Assembly: GCA_009885445.1 (NCBI GenBank)
Contig: VFKQ01000150.1
Span: 1 to 18,463 of the forward strand
Direction of reading: 5' to 3'
DNA: 18,463 nt
Origin: Anaerolineaceae bacterium
GTDB lineage: Bacteria; Chloroflexota; Anaerolineae; Anaerolineales; Villigracilaceae
The translations under genes and the position numbers were made by a program. Below are positions 1 to 6,217 of the stretch, piece after piece (the stretch's first letter is position 1; every line of letters starts with the position of its first letter). Under the pieces are notes generated by a model. It saw only the letters and a program-made list of their open reading frames with translations, did not search any database and was not told the DNA's origin.

Positions 1-475
1 CGGGATCGTGCGCCTCGTCAATGACGAGGTTCGCGGGGCGTCCGCCGCGCGCGCGGATGTTGGCGTCGGTGGTGTCGAAGTGCATGTTGCTCGGCACCCA
101 TTGACCACCTGTCCCAGCGGCTGTGTCGCTGGGAGGCTTAACCAAACACGCGGACAAAATATTTTCAGCGGCGCGTCCCTGATGCGTGGGGACGAAATAT
201 TTGAAACCGAAAATATCTTCGACCGCCGACTTGAGCCGATAATATGAGCGCGCTCCGGCATAAGACTCGTCGCCGCGCATGATCGCCGCCCATTGCTCGG
301 CGCTCATCGCGCCGGTGCCTGAGTCGGTGAGCAGGTCTATGAAGATGTCTTCGGCTTTGAGGGAGAAGAGATTGTAGCCCGCAGTGACGAGCGCGGACTC
401 GCGTTCTTCACGCGAGGGCAAGCGAATGGATTCAACGACTTTGATGCGAAACGGTTCAGGGGGATACATGGACAT
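1..475 (-). CDS. tnaA: tryptophanase / tyrosine phenol-lyase, N-terminal part (runs off left edge)
   Basis: This is a beta-eliminating lyase, a PLP enzyme that splits tryptophan (or tyrosine) into indole (or phenol), pyruvate and ammonia in the cytosol. The 158 visible codons begin MSMYPPEPFRIK and carry family blocks in order: AGYNLFSLKAEDIFIDLLTD (about 32-51), DSGTGAMS (51-58), MRGDESYAGARSYY (66-79) and the PLP-site region PTHQGRAAEN (96-105), followed by SNMHFDTT. The reading frame is open to the window edge, so the PLP lysine and the C-terminus lie outside. An AAGGAG at 480-485 precedes two possible ATGs (475 and 469). The first is chosen, but the second has the more usual spacing. Tryptophan versus tyrosine as substrate cannot be decided from this part; SYAGARSYY looks more like tryptophanase. 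A separate promoter candidate lies at 514-542, so the gene is probably transcribed alone. Confidence 0.88.
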   Translation of the reverse strand, partial: MSMYPPEPFRIKVVESIRLPSREERESALVTAGYNLFSLKAEDIFIDLLTDSGTGAMSAEQWAAIMRGDESYAGARSYYRLKSAVEDIFGFKYFVPTHQGRAAENILSACLVKPPSDTAAGTGGQWVPSNMHFDTTDANIRARGGRPANLVIDEAHDP

Positions 476-513
476 GCGACTCCTTGGGCGCGCAGGGCGC
501 GCAAATTTCGAAA

Positions 514-542
514 ACTTTAGCACGCCACAGAGTCGCTGGTAA
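514..542 (-). promoter_or_regulatory. sigma70-type promoter candidate for the tryptophanase gene
   Basis: On the minus strand, TTACCA (542-537) and TAAAGT (519-514) are separated by 17 bases, and TG stands one base before the -10 (extended -10). The expected transcript start is near 507, giving a leader of about 30 bases that contains the AAGGAG at 480-485. The match is moderate; the spacing and the extended -10 are its main support. Confidence 0.4.
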
Positions 543-654
543 TTGCCATCTGACCTGTTTTGCATTCCCGTTTGTCATATGTTGGTAAGGAATGTGGGAA
601 TTCTCGATAAGCAGGCTTTCGAAGTCTTTTACGACTCAGTTGCTCAACTTAACT

Positions 655-693
655 AAAACCGCGCTCCCGACGAATGTTCGTCGGGAGCGCGGT
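655..693 (-). terminator. intrinsic terminator of the LiaI/DUF2807 operon
   Basis: There is a perfect 15-bp stem (659-673 with 678-692) around a 4-base loop, and a further A-T pair at 658/693. Read on the minus strand, the stem is followed by TTTT and then AGTT. It begins about 20 bases after the stop codon at 714 and separates this operon from the tryptophanase gene. Confidence 0.85.
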
Positions 694-713
694 GCTATTT
701 AATTCCAGCGTTG

Positions 714-1667
714 TTACTCGCCGGCCTTATTGATCGAACCAGCGCCGCTGATTCTTTCTTCCACATTCGGGTCGCCGTAATAATCAATCGAGCCAGCGCC
801 GCTGATGATGGCGGTTAGTTCATCCGACACGCGAACGGTGGCGCTACCTGCGCCGCTGATGCGCACGGTGGCTTTCGAAACAGCCAGCCCCTCGGCGCTA
901 ATCTCGCCCAGGCCGCTGATGGTCGCATCCAACGTGTCCACTTTGCCTGTGCCGGTGATACTGCCCGCGCCGCTCAGCCGAAGGGTCATGTTCTTGAAGT
1001 CCACATCTGAGAATGTCACTTCGCCCGCGCCGCTCAAATTGAGTTCGAAATCATCGGCCTTCAAACCGTCCACGCTCAGCGTGCCCGCGCTCGAGAAATC
1101 AATCTTGCTCAAATCTTTCACCACGATCGTGACGCGAATCACCTTGGTTGCGCCCACGCGCTTGGAAAAATTATCCTCAGAGTTTTCGATCACCAGTGTG
1201 CCGTCTCGCACTTCGGTGCGCAGTTGCGGCAGGACGTTATCCTCCGCTTCAATGCTCAACGATTCGACTTTGCCTTGCGTGACGATCACCTCAGCCGGGT
1301 AGCGGATTGTGATGCTGTCGAAATTTTGCACATCCCGTTTTTCGGTCTCGACCACGCCCGAGCCGGGTACGCCGCCGAAGACGCCTGATTCTAAGTTGAA
1401 GTTGGGTCCGTCATTCCAGCCGAGTTGCGGCGCATAAAATACCGCCAGGAACGCGCCGACAACAACGAGCGCCGAGACGAGCATGCCCAGGGGGCGATAA
1501 AAGCCGCGCAGGATTAAACCCGCTCCCAGCGCGATGAGCACGAAGGGCCAGATGTGAGTCAACGCCCACAGATTCGACTCTTCCAGTCGGCCAGTGCTAA
1601 TCATCAGCCAGGTCGCGCCGATGGCGATCAGCAGAAGCGGGAAAAATAGAGAACGATTTTCTTTCAT
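714..1667 (-). CDS. membrane-anchored DUF2807 (GIN domain) protein
   Basis: This 317-residue protein has two parts. The N-terminal ~80 residues hold three hydrophobic segments (about 7-22, 34-54 and 60-78) like those of LiaI/LiaF-type proteins. From about residue 111 follows a putative adhesin-head (GIN, DUF2807) domain, recognisable by a ladder of SGAG turns: NLSGAGEV, RLSGAGSI, TISGLGEI, RISGAGSA, IISGAGSI and RISGAGSI, spaced as in a right-handed beta-solenoid. The beta domain is probably outside the membrane. The function of the family is unsettled; members often sit in envelope-stress operons. The frame is open to a TTG at 1679, but GGAGG lies five bases before the ATG at 1667, so that start is used. 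It follows its upstream neighbour by 12 bases and ends before a strong terminator. Confidence 0.85.
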   Translation of the reverse strand: MKENRSLFFPLLLIAIGATWLMISTGRLEESNLWALTHIWPFVLIALGAGLILRGFYRPLGMLVSALVVVGAFLAVFYAPQLGWNDGPNFNLESGVFGGVPGSGVVETEKRDVQNFDSITIRYPAEVIVTQGKVESLSIEAEDNVLPQLRTEVRDGTLVIENSEDNFSKRVGATKVIRVTIVVKDLSKIDFSSAGTLSVDGLKADDFELNLSGAGEVTFSDVDFKNMTLRLSGAGSITGTGKVDTLDATISGLGEISAEGLAVSKATVRISGAGSATVRVSDELTAIISGAGSIDYYGDPNVEERISGAGSINKAGE

Positions 1668-1679
1668 GTTTGCCTCCAA

Positions 1680-2246
1680 TTAAAGTTTGATTGATTCGTC
1701 GAGCATCGGCTCAGATGATTTGCGTTTCAGCAGGCCCGAGCGGACGAGGGTGAGATAAAGGCCCAGCGCGATTAATGCGGCCGGGAAGAAATATGGGCCG
1801 AGGCGCGAGGCGTTGAAGATTAGCTCGAAGAACGCGCCGAAGATGACGAAGAGTGTCAGGCCTACGCGCGCCACGCGGATTCCATTTGCGCGCTGTTCGG
1901 TGTTTTCAGACCAGCGGCCAGCGATGTAAATGCCCAGGCCAATGCCGATCAGAATTACCGTCCAGCCGTAGGCCCAGCTTTCCCAGTGATTTGTCAGGTT
2001 TTGCACCAGCAACATCAAACCGATCGTGCTGACGATGCTTCCCGGAATGGCCAGCCCCGCCGCTGACTTGCCGCCGGCGAACATGCCCACGAAGAACAAG
2101 GCCCCGGCGCTGACGATGATCAGCGGCCAGAATGCGCCCCAGAAATTTACCTGCGGGAAAACTTGTGAGCCAAGCGCCAGCAAGCCCATGACGATTAGCA
2201 CCGTGCCACCTACAAGCGGGCCAATGTTTCGATTTTTAGATTCCAT
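1680..2246 (-). CDS. LiaI/LiaF-like multi-pass membrane protein
   Basis: The product is 188 residues with about six hydrophobic segments arranged as three pairs (first pair about residues 8-26 and 33-53). Each pair has the small-residue, Trp/Pro-containing style of the LiaI/LiaF transmembrane region (WPLIIVSAGALFF, WTVILIGIGLGIYIAGRW, YFFPAALIALGLYLTLV), followed by a short charged tail. In Bacillus such proteins sense or buffer cell-envelope stress; here only the resemblance is seen. The frame extends upstream to 2351, but AAAGGAGA stands just before the ATG at 2246 and a promoter lies at 2277-2304 inside the longer frame, which rules out the longer start. It is the first gene of a two-gene operon with the DUF2807 gene. 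Confidence 0.75.
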   Translation of the reverse strand: MESKNRNIGPLVGGTVLIVMGLLALGSQVFPQVNFWGAFWPLIIVSAGALFFVGMFAGGKSAAGLAIPGSIVSTIGLMLLVQNLTNHWESWAYGWTVILIGIGLGIYIAGRWSENTEQRANGIRVARVGLTLFVIFGAFFELIFNASRLGPYFFPAALIALGLYLTLVRSGLLKRKSSEPMLDESIKL

Positions 2247-2276
2247 ATATTCTCCTTTTTGTTTAATCTTGCTTAC

Positions 2277-2304
2277 TATACGGGCGGATTTGAGAAAAGT
2301 TTCT
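2277..2304 (-). promoter_or_regulatory. ECF (SigW-like) promoter candidate for the LiaI/DUF2807 operon
   Basis: On the minus strand AGAAAC (2304-2299) is followed after exactly 16 bases by CGTATA (2282-2277). This matches the known Bacillus SigW-class promoter TGAAAC-N16-CGTATA in 11 of 12 positions. The expected start near 2270 leaves a leader of about 24 bases containing AAAGGAGA. An alternative is a housekeeping -10 reading TATAGT at the same place, but no good -35 accompanies it. Confidence 0.45.
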
Positions 2305-2373
2305 GGCAGTTTGTCTTTAAATATGGAGTTGGACAGCTTGCTGTCTAACATGCAGGAGACGCTCCCTCATTCC

Positions 2374-2410
2374 AAAAACACAGCCGACTCGGCGCGAGTC
2401 GGCTGTGTTT
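2374..2410 (-). terminator. intrinsic terminator of the trmFO-hflX operon
   Basis: A perfect 16-bp stem (2376-2391 with 2395-2410) closes a 3-base loop. On the minus strand it ends in a run of five T. It lies about 65 bases after the stop of the small membrane gene. The A-run and T-run on opposite sides make it usable in both directions, although no plus-strand gene reads into it. Confidence 0.85.
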
Positions 2411-2439
2411 GCGATTACTCTGACGAAAGACCAGTTAAA

Positions 2440-2470
2440 CTTTTGTGTCCTTCGTGTCCTTTGTGTTAAT
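2440..2470. repeat. short tandem GTGTCCTT(C/T) element
   Basis: Two adjacent 9-base units, GTGTCCTTC (2445-2453) and GTGTCCTTT (2454-2462), are followed by a third degenerate GTGTTAATT. On the minus strand this reads as ACACAAAGG-ACACGAAGG-ACACAAAAG after an A-run. It resembles the CACAGAG-type element at 10416-10502 and lies in the 3' untranslated stretch of the hflX operon. Confidence 0.5.
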
Positions 2471-2476
2471 TTTTTT

Positions 2477-2686
2477 TTACAGCGCCCAGGCCAGCATCAG
2501 GCCGAGGATGGCGATGATCAGCCCGATGTGCAAAAACAGATTGCTCGAGGCCAGCCACATGGGCGGCAGGAATTGCAGGATGAGATTGAGCACAATTAAG
2601 AGCAAGCCGATCAACGGCAAGAGTCCTTTGCGGTGCGCGAGAAATTCTGAAAGCTTGTCTACAAATCTTGAAATCCAGGCGATCAT
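2477..2686 (-). CDS. small two-helix membrane protein coupled to hflX
   Basis: This is a 69-residue protein of unknown function. An amphipathic, charged N-terminus (MIAWISRFVDKLSEFLAHRK) is followed by two hydrophobic segments, about residues 21-40 and 47-68, joined by a short PPMWLASS turn. Its ATG overlaps the hflX stop in ATGA (2683-2686), and an AAGAGG lies seven bases upstream of the ATG, so it is probably translated with hflX. It is the last gene before the terminator at 2374-2410. No family was recognised; the coupling suggests a membrane role tied to the HflX operon, but that is inference. Confidence 0.65.
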   Translation of the reverse strand: MIAWISRFVDKLSEFLAHRKGLLPLIGLLLIVLNLILQFLPPMWLASSNLFLHIGLIIAILGLMLAWAL

Positions 2687-4035
2687 AATTCTGCCTCTTC
2701 TTTTTCAAAGGTGAATGATTTAACTTGCCAGCGTTTGAACTGCGCCATCAGTCGCCCAGGCAAGCGGCCTTGCATCAGTACGCCCGCGCGGCCATGTTCC
2801 ACGCGCTGCACTTGTCCCAGTTCGTGAAAGAGCGAAATCAGCGCGCCTTGCTGGAAGGGCAGTTTTGCAATTAGTGGGGTGTAACTTTCGTAGAGTTCTT
2901 CATACATCAAGTGCAGCAATGCCGCCACTCCCTCGCCTGTAGCGGCGGATATCGCCACCGACTTTTGGAAATGCCGCATCGTCTTTTGCGCCGCTTGCGG
3001 GTCGCGCAGACGATCCAATTTGTTGAGCACGCTGACGGTGGGAATGTGTCCGGCTTCAATGGTCTTCAGCGTTTGCGTAACAGACTGATAATGGTTGAGC
3101 GCATTGGGATGTGAAATATCTACGATGTGCAGGAGCAAATCGGCTTCAGTAATTTCTTCAAGTGTGGCATGGAAGGCGGCCACCAGGGAGGTAGGTAATT
3201 TTTGAATAAAGCCCACGGTGTCGGTGATGAGGGCGGCAGTGCCGCCAGCTAACTCAACGCGGCGCGTGGTGGGGTCGAGTGTGGCGAATAATTTATCCGC
3301 CACATGCACGTCTGCGTGGGCGATGCGATTGAGCAAAGTGGACTTGCCAGCGTTGGTGTAGCCCACCAGCGCCACAGTGGGGATGCGCGAACGTTTGCGT
3401 TGGGCGCGATAGCGCGAGCGGTGTGCCTCCACTTTTTCGAGTTCTTTTTTGACGCGGGCGATGCGCAGGCGAATCTCGCGGCGGTCCACTTCCAGCTGGG
3501 TTTCGCCCGGGCCGCGCAAACCCACTCCACCCGCGGACCCGCTGCGTCCGCCGCCGCCGCCGGCTTGTCGGGCGAGGTGAGTCCATTGGCGTGTCAGGCG
3601 TGGTAAATAATATTCATACTGCGCGAGTTCCACTTGCAACATGCCTTCTTTGGTGTGCGCGTGTTGGGCGAAGATGTCGAGGATCAGGCCGGTGCGGTCC
3701 ATCACGCGCACTTTTTCGCCGAGCACTTTTTCGAGTTCGCGCTGGTGGCGTGGACTGAGTTCATCATCGAAGATGACCACTTGCGCGAGGGTCTCCTCGG
3801 CGAGGGCTTTGAGTTCCTCCACTTTGCCCGCGCCGATGAAGGTCAGGGCGTGTGGGCGGTCGAGCTTTTGAGTGAGCTCGCCGACCACTTCGAGTCCGGC
3901 GGTGTCGGCGAGCAGGCTGAGTTCGCTGAGCGAGTCTTCGAGGGCCATCAGGCCTGGGTGGCCTTTGAGTTCGGCGCCGATGAGGAAGGCGCGCTCACGC
4001 GGGGGAGTCGTTGGTTGGGTCTTCTTGTTTGCCAT
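2683..4035 (-). CDS. hflX: GTPase HflX
   Basis: HflX binds the 50S subunit and splits or rescues stalled 70S ribosomes under stress (family knowledge). The 450 residues show the N-terminal HflX domain (about 15-150), the Gly-rich linker GGGGGRSGSAGG (159-170) with GLRGPGETQLEVDRR, then the GTPase core: G1 GYTNAGKS (225-232), the switch block LFATLDPTTRRVEL (249-262), G3 DTVGF (272-276), G4 NKLD (338-341) and a G5-like SAATGEG. The length is normal for the family. The ATG at 4035 overlaps the end of the histidine kinase gene by 41 bases and has only a weak RBS. A start a few codons further in, nearer RERAFLIG, cannot be excluded. The downstream 69-residue gene overlaps by ATGA. Confidence 0.95.
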   Translation of the reverse strand: MANKKTQPTTPPRERAFLIGAELKGHPGLMALEDSLSELSLLADTAGLEVVGELTQKLDRPHALTFIGAGKVEELKALAEETLAQVVIFDDELSPRHQRELEKVLGEKVRVMDRTGLILDIFAQHAHTKEGMLQVELAQYEYYLPRLTRQWTHLARQAGGGGGRSGSAGGVGLRGPGETQLEVDRREIRLRIARVKKELEKVEAHRSRYRAQRKRSRIPTVALVGYTNAGKSTLLNRIAHADVHVADKLFATLDPTTRRVELAGGTAALITDTVGFIQKLPTSLVAAFHATLEEITEADLLLHIVDISHPNALNHYQSVTQTLKTIEAGHIPTVSVLNKLDRLRDPQAAQKTMRHFQKSVAISAATGEGVAALLHLMYEELYESYTPLIAKLPFQQGALISLFHELGQVQRVEHGRAGVLMQGRLPGRLMAQFKRWQVKSFTFEKEEAEL

Positions 4036-5269
4036 GAACTTCTTTTCTAGAGGATTTGGTTAGCTCGCCAAACAGGCGGGTCAACTTGTCGTCGGTGGAT
4101 TCGGTGCGTAACGGCAGAAGGATGTGGAAGGTGGTGCCGGGTAAAGTTTTTTCATCGTGGCCGGGCGAGTCGGCCCAGATGGTGCCGCCGTGCGCTTCGA
4201 TGATGCCCTTGCTGATCGAAAGCCCCAACCCGGGACCGCCGCCTTTGAATTTGATTTTGCCGCTCGAGTGTAAGTCGGCGCGGCCGAGTTTGCCAAATTT
4301 ATCAAAGATGAGCGTCTGGTCTTCAAGCGAAATGCCAATGCCGGTATCGCTGATGCGCACTTCCACAAAGCCAGGCAGAGTGCGCCCGTCCACGGTAACC
4401 AGCCCGCCATCCGGCGTGTACTTGATGGCGTTCAGCAAAATATTTTCGAGCGCCTGATAGATGCGCTCAGGGTCGGCGTACATCCATTCACTGCCGCCCG
4501 TGAATTGATTCACTTGCAAGGTCAGGTTACGGTCACGGATGGCCTCTTTCAGGTTTTTTTCGAGCAGGTCAAGAATGTGGCTGATCCATAAGGGTTGTGA
4601 GTTGAGCGAAAGCATGTTGTTGTCTATCAGCGAAACGTCAATCATATCGTCCACGATCTGACGCAGGCGATTCATGCCGGTGTGGATGCCGCTCAACAAA
4701 GGCTCGATGGATTCGCCTTCAACGAGTTGCATCTTCACTTCGCGGAGCATGGCCGCGTAACCTTCGATAAGAGTCAGCGGCGTCTTCAGTTCGTGCGCCG
4801 CCACAGAAATGAAATTGGATTTACTGCGGTCGAGTCGCTCAAGCTTTTGTTGCACGCTGGTTACCTGCTCGGCATAAAAACCGATGCGGGTTTCCAACTC
4901 AATGCTCGCGGCGCGATCCAGCGCGTGGGTAAACACGGGCAGGATTGCGGCGATCAAGTCTAACGCCTCGCCTTTGTTAAGCGCGTCGCGGGCCACTTCG
5001 ATGGTGAGCGCGAACAAAATATTGAGCAGGTTGGTGGCGTTCCGCTCCCCTTCGGCCCGGTCGGTTTGGGTATTGGCATTGGCCCACTCAAAAACCACCG
5101 TGTCCACCCAGGCCGCGTCGCCGGTGAACACGCTTTGCTCCAGCAAGTCATAAAAGCGCTTAAGCTGTGCTTCAAAGTTCTCACGCACGCCCGCGCCGCG
5201 CGCCAGGTTTTGTGCGGCGCGGCGAATTAGCTTCTCGCGAATACGGGCCAGATTTTGTTGGGTGCTCAT
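3995..5269 (-). CDS. soluble sensor histidine kinase
   Basis: The product is a 424-residue cytosolic histidine kinase with no membrane segment. Residues 1-140 form an all-helical-looking input region without a recognised domain. A HisKA domain follows with phospho-acceptor His159 in SVAAHELKTPLT. The catalytic domain has an N box ENILLNAIKYTPDGG (N280), G1 DTGIGI (308-313), an F-box-like IFDKFGKLGR and G2 GGGPGLGLSISKG (343-355). A charged tail of about 35 residues follows. No response regulator is adjacent, so the partner is unknown. It lies 45 bases after the peptidase gene and overlaps hflX by 41 bases, so it is co-transcribed with both. No good Shine-Dalgarno precedes the ATG. A signalling protein embedded between a peptidase and a ribosome-associated GTPase is unusual. 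Confidence 0.9.
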   Translation of the reverse strand: MSTQQNLARIREKLIRRAAQNLARGAGVRENFEAQLKRFYDLLEQSVFTGDAAWVDTVVFEWANANTQTDRAEGERNATNLLNILFALTIEVARDALNKGEALDLIAAILPVFTHALDRAASIELETRIGFYAEQVTSVQQKLERLDRSKSNFISVAAHELKTPLTLIEGYAAMLREVKMQLVEGESIEPLLSGIHTGMNRLRQIVDDMIDVSLIDNNMLSLNSQPLWISHILDLLEKNLKEAIRDRNLTLQVNQFTGGSEWMYADPERIYQALENILLNAIKYTPDGGLVTVDGRTLPGFVEVRISDTGIGISLEDQTLIFDKFGKLGRADLHSSGKIKFKGGGPGLGLSISKGIIEAHGGTIWADSPGHDEKTLPGTTFHILLPLRTESTDDKLTRLFGELTKSSRKEVHGKQEDPTNDSPA

Positions 5270-5314
5270 AAGTGAAGTTTAAGCCTGCGGCGTAGTTTTG
5301 GCAATTAATATTGC

Positions 5315-6217
5315 TCAACGATTTTGTTGGGAGATCCATTCCAGTAAAACCCGGCCAACAATCCCCAGGCTTTCCGGCGACACTTTATCGGCGCTGTCGT
5401 AGGTGGTGTGCCAATACCGATATTCAATGTCAATGATATCCACGGCGGGAATGCCCGCGTTTATGAAAGGCATGTGGTCGTCTATGATATTGTACTTGGG
5501 CTTCGGAATAAAAACATTGCTGTATCCGAGCGATGCGGCCACGTCCCAGATTTCATTGGTCAGGCGCGTATCAGAGTTTTTCTCCATGGTGATGTTTAAG
5601 TCGAAATCGCCGACCATGTCCACGATCACCACGGCGCGCGGTTTAAGCTTGAACGAATCCACAAAAGCCTGTGCGCCCAGCGACCAATCTTCCCAGCCCG
5701 GAATTCCGCCCTGATCTTCGGCGTCAAAGAAGACCAGCCAGACGGGGACGGAATCGCGCGGCAAGACGCGTCCCAGCTCAAGCAAGACAGCCACCCCAGA
5801 CGCGCCGTCATTCCCGCCCAAAACGGGTTGCTGTTGCAAAAGCAGGTCCGGGTCGTTGTCGGCGAGCAGACGGGTGTCGTAATGCGCGCCGAGCAGAATC
5901 TGCGGCGGCACGTCTGAGCGGCGCGCGACGATGTTGCGAATCGTGTGAATGCCGACTTGTGCAGTTTGCACATCCACCAGCCAGCCAGATTGCTCGAGGG
6001 TGGTGCGGATGTATTCGATGGTATCCGCGTGCGCGACGCTCCCCGGCGTGCGTGGACCAAAATTCGTCTGGGCCACTACGTGCTGGTAAGCAATCCCAGA
6101 ATCGAAAATCAGAGGTTGGTTGCGATTACTTTGGATGCGATTGTATATCCATAACCTTGCGCCGCCAACAATGACGATGGCCAATCCCAGAATAATGAGT
6201 ACTACGCGTTTAAACAT
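5315..6217 (-). CDS. membrane-anchored M28 metallopeptidase, glutaminyl-cyclase-like
   Basis: The 300-residue protein starts with an N-terminal signal anchor (about 4-19) and a basic flank, so the enzyme domain is probably extracytoplasmic. Metal-site blocks of the M28 family appear in order: GAHYDTR (H112), GGNDGASG (D137), FFDAEDQGG (E167/D168), VDMVGD (D200) and YWHTTYDSADKV (H270). The stretch IIDDHMPFINAGIPAVDIID before WH closely follows the glutaminyl-peptide cyclotransferase pattern (DDH-PF-GVP-WHT), so it may cyclise N-terminal Gln rather than act as an aminopeptidase. Sequence alone does not settle this. Its start overlaps the trmFO stop by eight bases (ATGTTTAA), which implies translational coupling. 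The histidine kinase follows after 45 bases. Confidence 0.85.
   Translation of the reverse strand: MFKRVVLIILGLAIVIVGGARLWIYNRIQSNRNQPLIFDSGIAYQHVVAQTNFGPRTPGSVAHADTIEYIRTTLEQSGWLVDVQTAQVGIHTIRNIVARRSDVPPQILLGAHYDTRLLADNDPDLLLQQQPVLGGNDGASGVAVLLELGRVLPRDSVPVWLVFFDAEDQGGIPGWEDWSLGAQAFVDSFKLKPRAVVIVDMVGDFDLNITMEKNSDTRLTNEIWDVAASLGYSNVFIPKPKYNIIDDHMPFINAGIPAVDIIDIEYRYWHTTYDSADKVSPESLGIVGRVLLEWISQQNR

Noticed and set aside
8..247. 79-codon plus-strand ORF
   Set aside because: It lies antisense to the clear tryptophanase frame and has no family features of its own.
610..640. CGAAGTCTTTT stretch as a second copy of the 7646-7709 repeat
   Set aside because: Only about ten bases match and no inverted partner is present, so it could be chance.
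805..1302. 165-codon plus-strand ORF rich in Pro/Ser
   Set aside because: It is the complement shadow of the repeated SGAG turns in the DUF2807 gene; the periodic Ala-Pro pattern comes from that repeat.
2680..5280. Possible phage lambda-type hflX-hflKC context
   Set aside because: No hflK, hflC or hfq is present; the neighbours are a kinase and a small membrane protein.
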